DNA from: Nocardia jiangxiensis NBRC 101359
GTDB lineage: Bacteria; Actinomycetota; Actinomycetes; Mycobacteriales; Mycobacteriaceae
Direction of reading: 5' to 3'
DNA length: 64,000 bases
Assembly (NCBI RefSeq): GCF_000308615.1
Contig: NZ_BAGB01000040.1
Location: forward strand, 62,001 to 126,000
The translations under genes and the position numbers were made by a program. Positions 62,999-64,000 of this stretch are shown here, in pieces; position 1 is the stretch's first letter; each line of letters starts with the position of its first letter. Below the pieces are notes generated by a model that was not told the DNA's origin, ran no database searches, and saw only the letters and a program-made list of their open reading frames with translations.

Positions 62999-63838
62999 AT
63001 GGTCACAGTCGTTTTCGGAGCCAGAGGCAATGTCGGTCGTCACGTCGCGGCGGGCTTGAGATCGATGGGCGAGCAGCTTCGCCTGACGAGCAGGACACCA
63101 GATGCTGCGGGTCTGCCAGCTGGATCGCAGGTCGTCGAAGCCGATCTGGAGAGCCCTGAAACCCTGCCCGCCGCACTCGAAGGCGCGCAGCGGGTTTTCC
63201 TCTACGCCAAGCCCGAAGGGATCGACGGCTTCGTGGCGGCGGCCGAGGCAGCCGGTGTGCAGCACGTCGTCCTCCTGTCTTCCGGGTCCGTGGTGCACCC
63301 AGGCGCCCCGCGCAACCCGATCGCCCAGGCACATCTCGCCGTCGAGTCCGCTCTCGAAAAGTCCGCTCTGGCATGGACATTCATCCGGCCGGGCATGTTC
63401 GCCACCAACACGCTGTGGTGGTGGCAGAAATCGATCCGCGATCAGGGCCTCGTGCGCGTGCCATATCCGGACACGCGCACGGCACCGGTCCACGAGAAGG
63501 ACATGGCTGCGATCGCAGTGACCGCCATGACCCAACCGGGTCACCACCACCGCGCCTACACCGTGTGGGGACCGGAGTCGCTGTCCATTCGCCAACTGCT
63601 GCAACACATCAGCGCGGCCATCGGTCGCGAGATCACCCTCGAGGTGATTTCGGACGATCAGGCACGCACCGAACTCGCCAACACCATGCCATCCATCGGC
63701 GTCGACGCGGTCCTGGCCGCATGGCGGGCTGGAACAACGACCTCTCCGCAGGTGTCGACAATCGTTGCGGATGTCACCGGCCGCCCCGCGCACACCTTCG
63801 CGCAGTGGGCGCAAGATCACGCGAGCGACTTCCGATGA
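62999..63838 (+). CDS. NmrA-like NAD(P)H-binding oxidoreductase
   Basis: A 279-residue atypical short-chain dehydrogenase: VFGARGNVGRHVAAGLRSMG (GxxGxxG near residue 7), VVEADLESPETL, WTFIRPGMFATN and VHEKDMAAIAV. Family members act as quinone reductases or redox sensors. The neighbour HxlR gene and shared dyad suggest induction by quinones or electrophiles. ATG 62999. Confidence 0.87.
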   Translation: MVTVVFGARGNVGRHVAAGLRSMGEQLRLTSRTPDAAGLPAGSQVVEADLESPETLPAALEGAQRVFLYAKPEGIDGFVAAAEAAGVQHVVLLSSGSVVHPGAPRNPIAQAHLAVESALEKSALAWTFIRPGMFATNTLWWWQKSIRDQGLVRVPYPDTRTAPVHEKDMAAIAVTAMTQPGHHHRAYTVWGPESLSIRQLLQHISAAIGREITLEVISDDQARTELANTMPSIGVDAVLAAWRAGTTTSPQVSTIVADVTGRPAHTFAQWAQDHASDFR

Positions 63839-63885
63839 GCATCTCCCACTGCTCGCCAGTCCGAATCGCCTGCCCTGGAACGTAA

Positions 63886-64000
63886 CTGGCGAGGCAGGTC
63901 CGACGACCGGCCGCAGTGGTGGTCAAGGGGCAGTTCAGCACCGGTGATCACGCGGTGTACATCCCGGAGCAGGCGATCGTGCCCGACCCGCTGATCGAGG
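63886..64000 (+). pseudogene. RNA ligase (ATP)-like N-terminal fragment, partial at window edge
   Basis: In the frame after the TAA at 63883 the text reads VVVKGQFSTGDHAVYIPEQA followed by IVPDPLIE, matching the N-terminal region of bacterial DRB0094-type RNA ligases. The roughly 25 residues normally before it are missing and replaced by LARQVRRPAA, so the gene looks 5'-truncated, unless a short alternative start such as GTG 63916 is used. Continues beyond the window. Confidence 0.5.

Overview
The window is high-GC actinobacterial DNA, most likely from a mycolic-acid-containing member of the Mycobacteriales (Nocardia or Rhodococcus type). This rests on an antigen-85-like mycolyltransferase, a KasA/KasB-type ketosynthase, a fused HadA/HadB-type dehydratase, a furA-katG pair, a conservon (roadblock/DUF742/GTPase) and two exact KstR-type operators. 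No rRNA, tRNA or CRISPR array was seen.

1-7.4 kb: end of an APC transporter, an MHS-type MFS transporter behind a perfect CRP-type site, a secreted mycolyltransferase-like esterase, a lipoprotein, then a 55-bp near-perfect palindrome abutting a 5'-truncated and frameshifted pyruvate-phosphate-dikinase-like pseudogene, and an ACT-domain membrane protein. 7.4-8.3 kb holds a decayed XerD-like integrase.

8.3-22.5 kb is the most interesting part. It is a catabolic cluster holding a PEP-utiliser-type phosphotransferase subunit, a SurE-type phosphatase, a cytochrome P450, an aldehyde dehydrogenase, two short-chain dehydrogenases, a second subunit with ATP-grasp plus phosphohistidine domains, a TetR regulator and a one-piece flavin/2Fe-2S reductase. 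The logic (ATP-driven phosphorylation of a substrate, P450 oxidation of the phosphorylated compound, dephosphorylation, dehydrogenation) resembles the Cre alkylphenol system of Corynebacterium glutamicum. Three promoters in it share a GTGA-N8-TCAC operator. The CoA-thioester branch (ligase, thiolase) is broken by frameshifts, a stop and a deletion.

22.5-24.3 kb is degenerate (frameshifted PucR-type regulator). 24.3-27.7 kb is furA-katG and an AhpD-like gene. 27.8-36.6 kb is an 8.6-kb island between 47-bp inverted repeats that copy the 3' end of an FAD monooxygenase gene; it carries a tyrosine recombinase, a TetR-controlled four-gene oxidative operon and a Tn3-family transposase with only one recognisable end.

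36.5-48.9 kb: FAD monooxygenase, Sel1-repeat protein, M50 peptidase, small lipoprotein, LLM oxidoreductase, GAF regulator with ExaC-like aldehyde dehydrogenase and DUF779, a second aldehyde dehydrogenase, a LysE exporter and a conservon without its sensor kinase. 48.9-52.4 kb: methionine salvage (mtnC, mtnD, fused mtnA-mtnB) and a NUDIX hydrolase. 52.4-64 kb: nitronate monooxygenase and SRPBCC protein (each behind a KstR-type operator), dienelactone hydrolase behind a possible attenuator, lipoprotein, ketosynthase, TetR, VOC protein, broken comB, 2OG-Fe(II) oxygenase, fused dehydratase, HxlR/NmrA divergent pair, and an RNA-ligase fragment at the edge.
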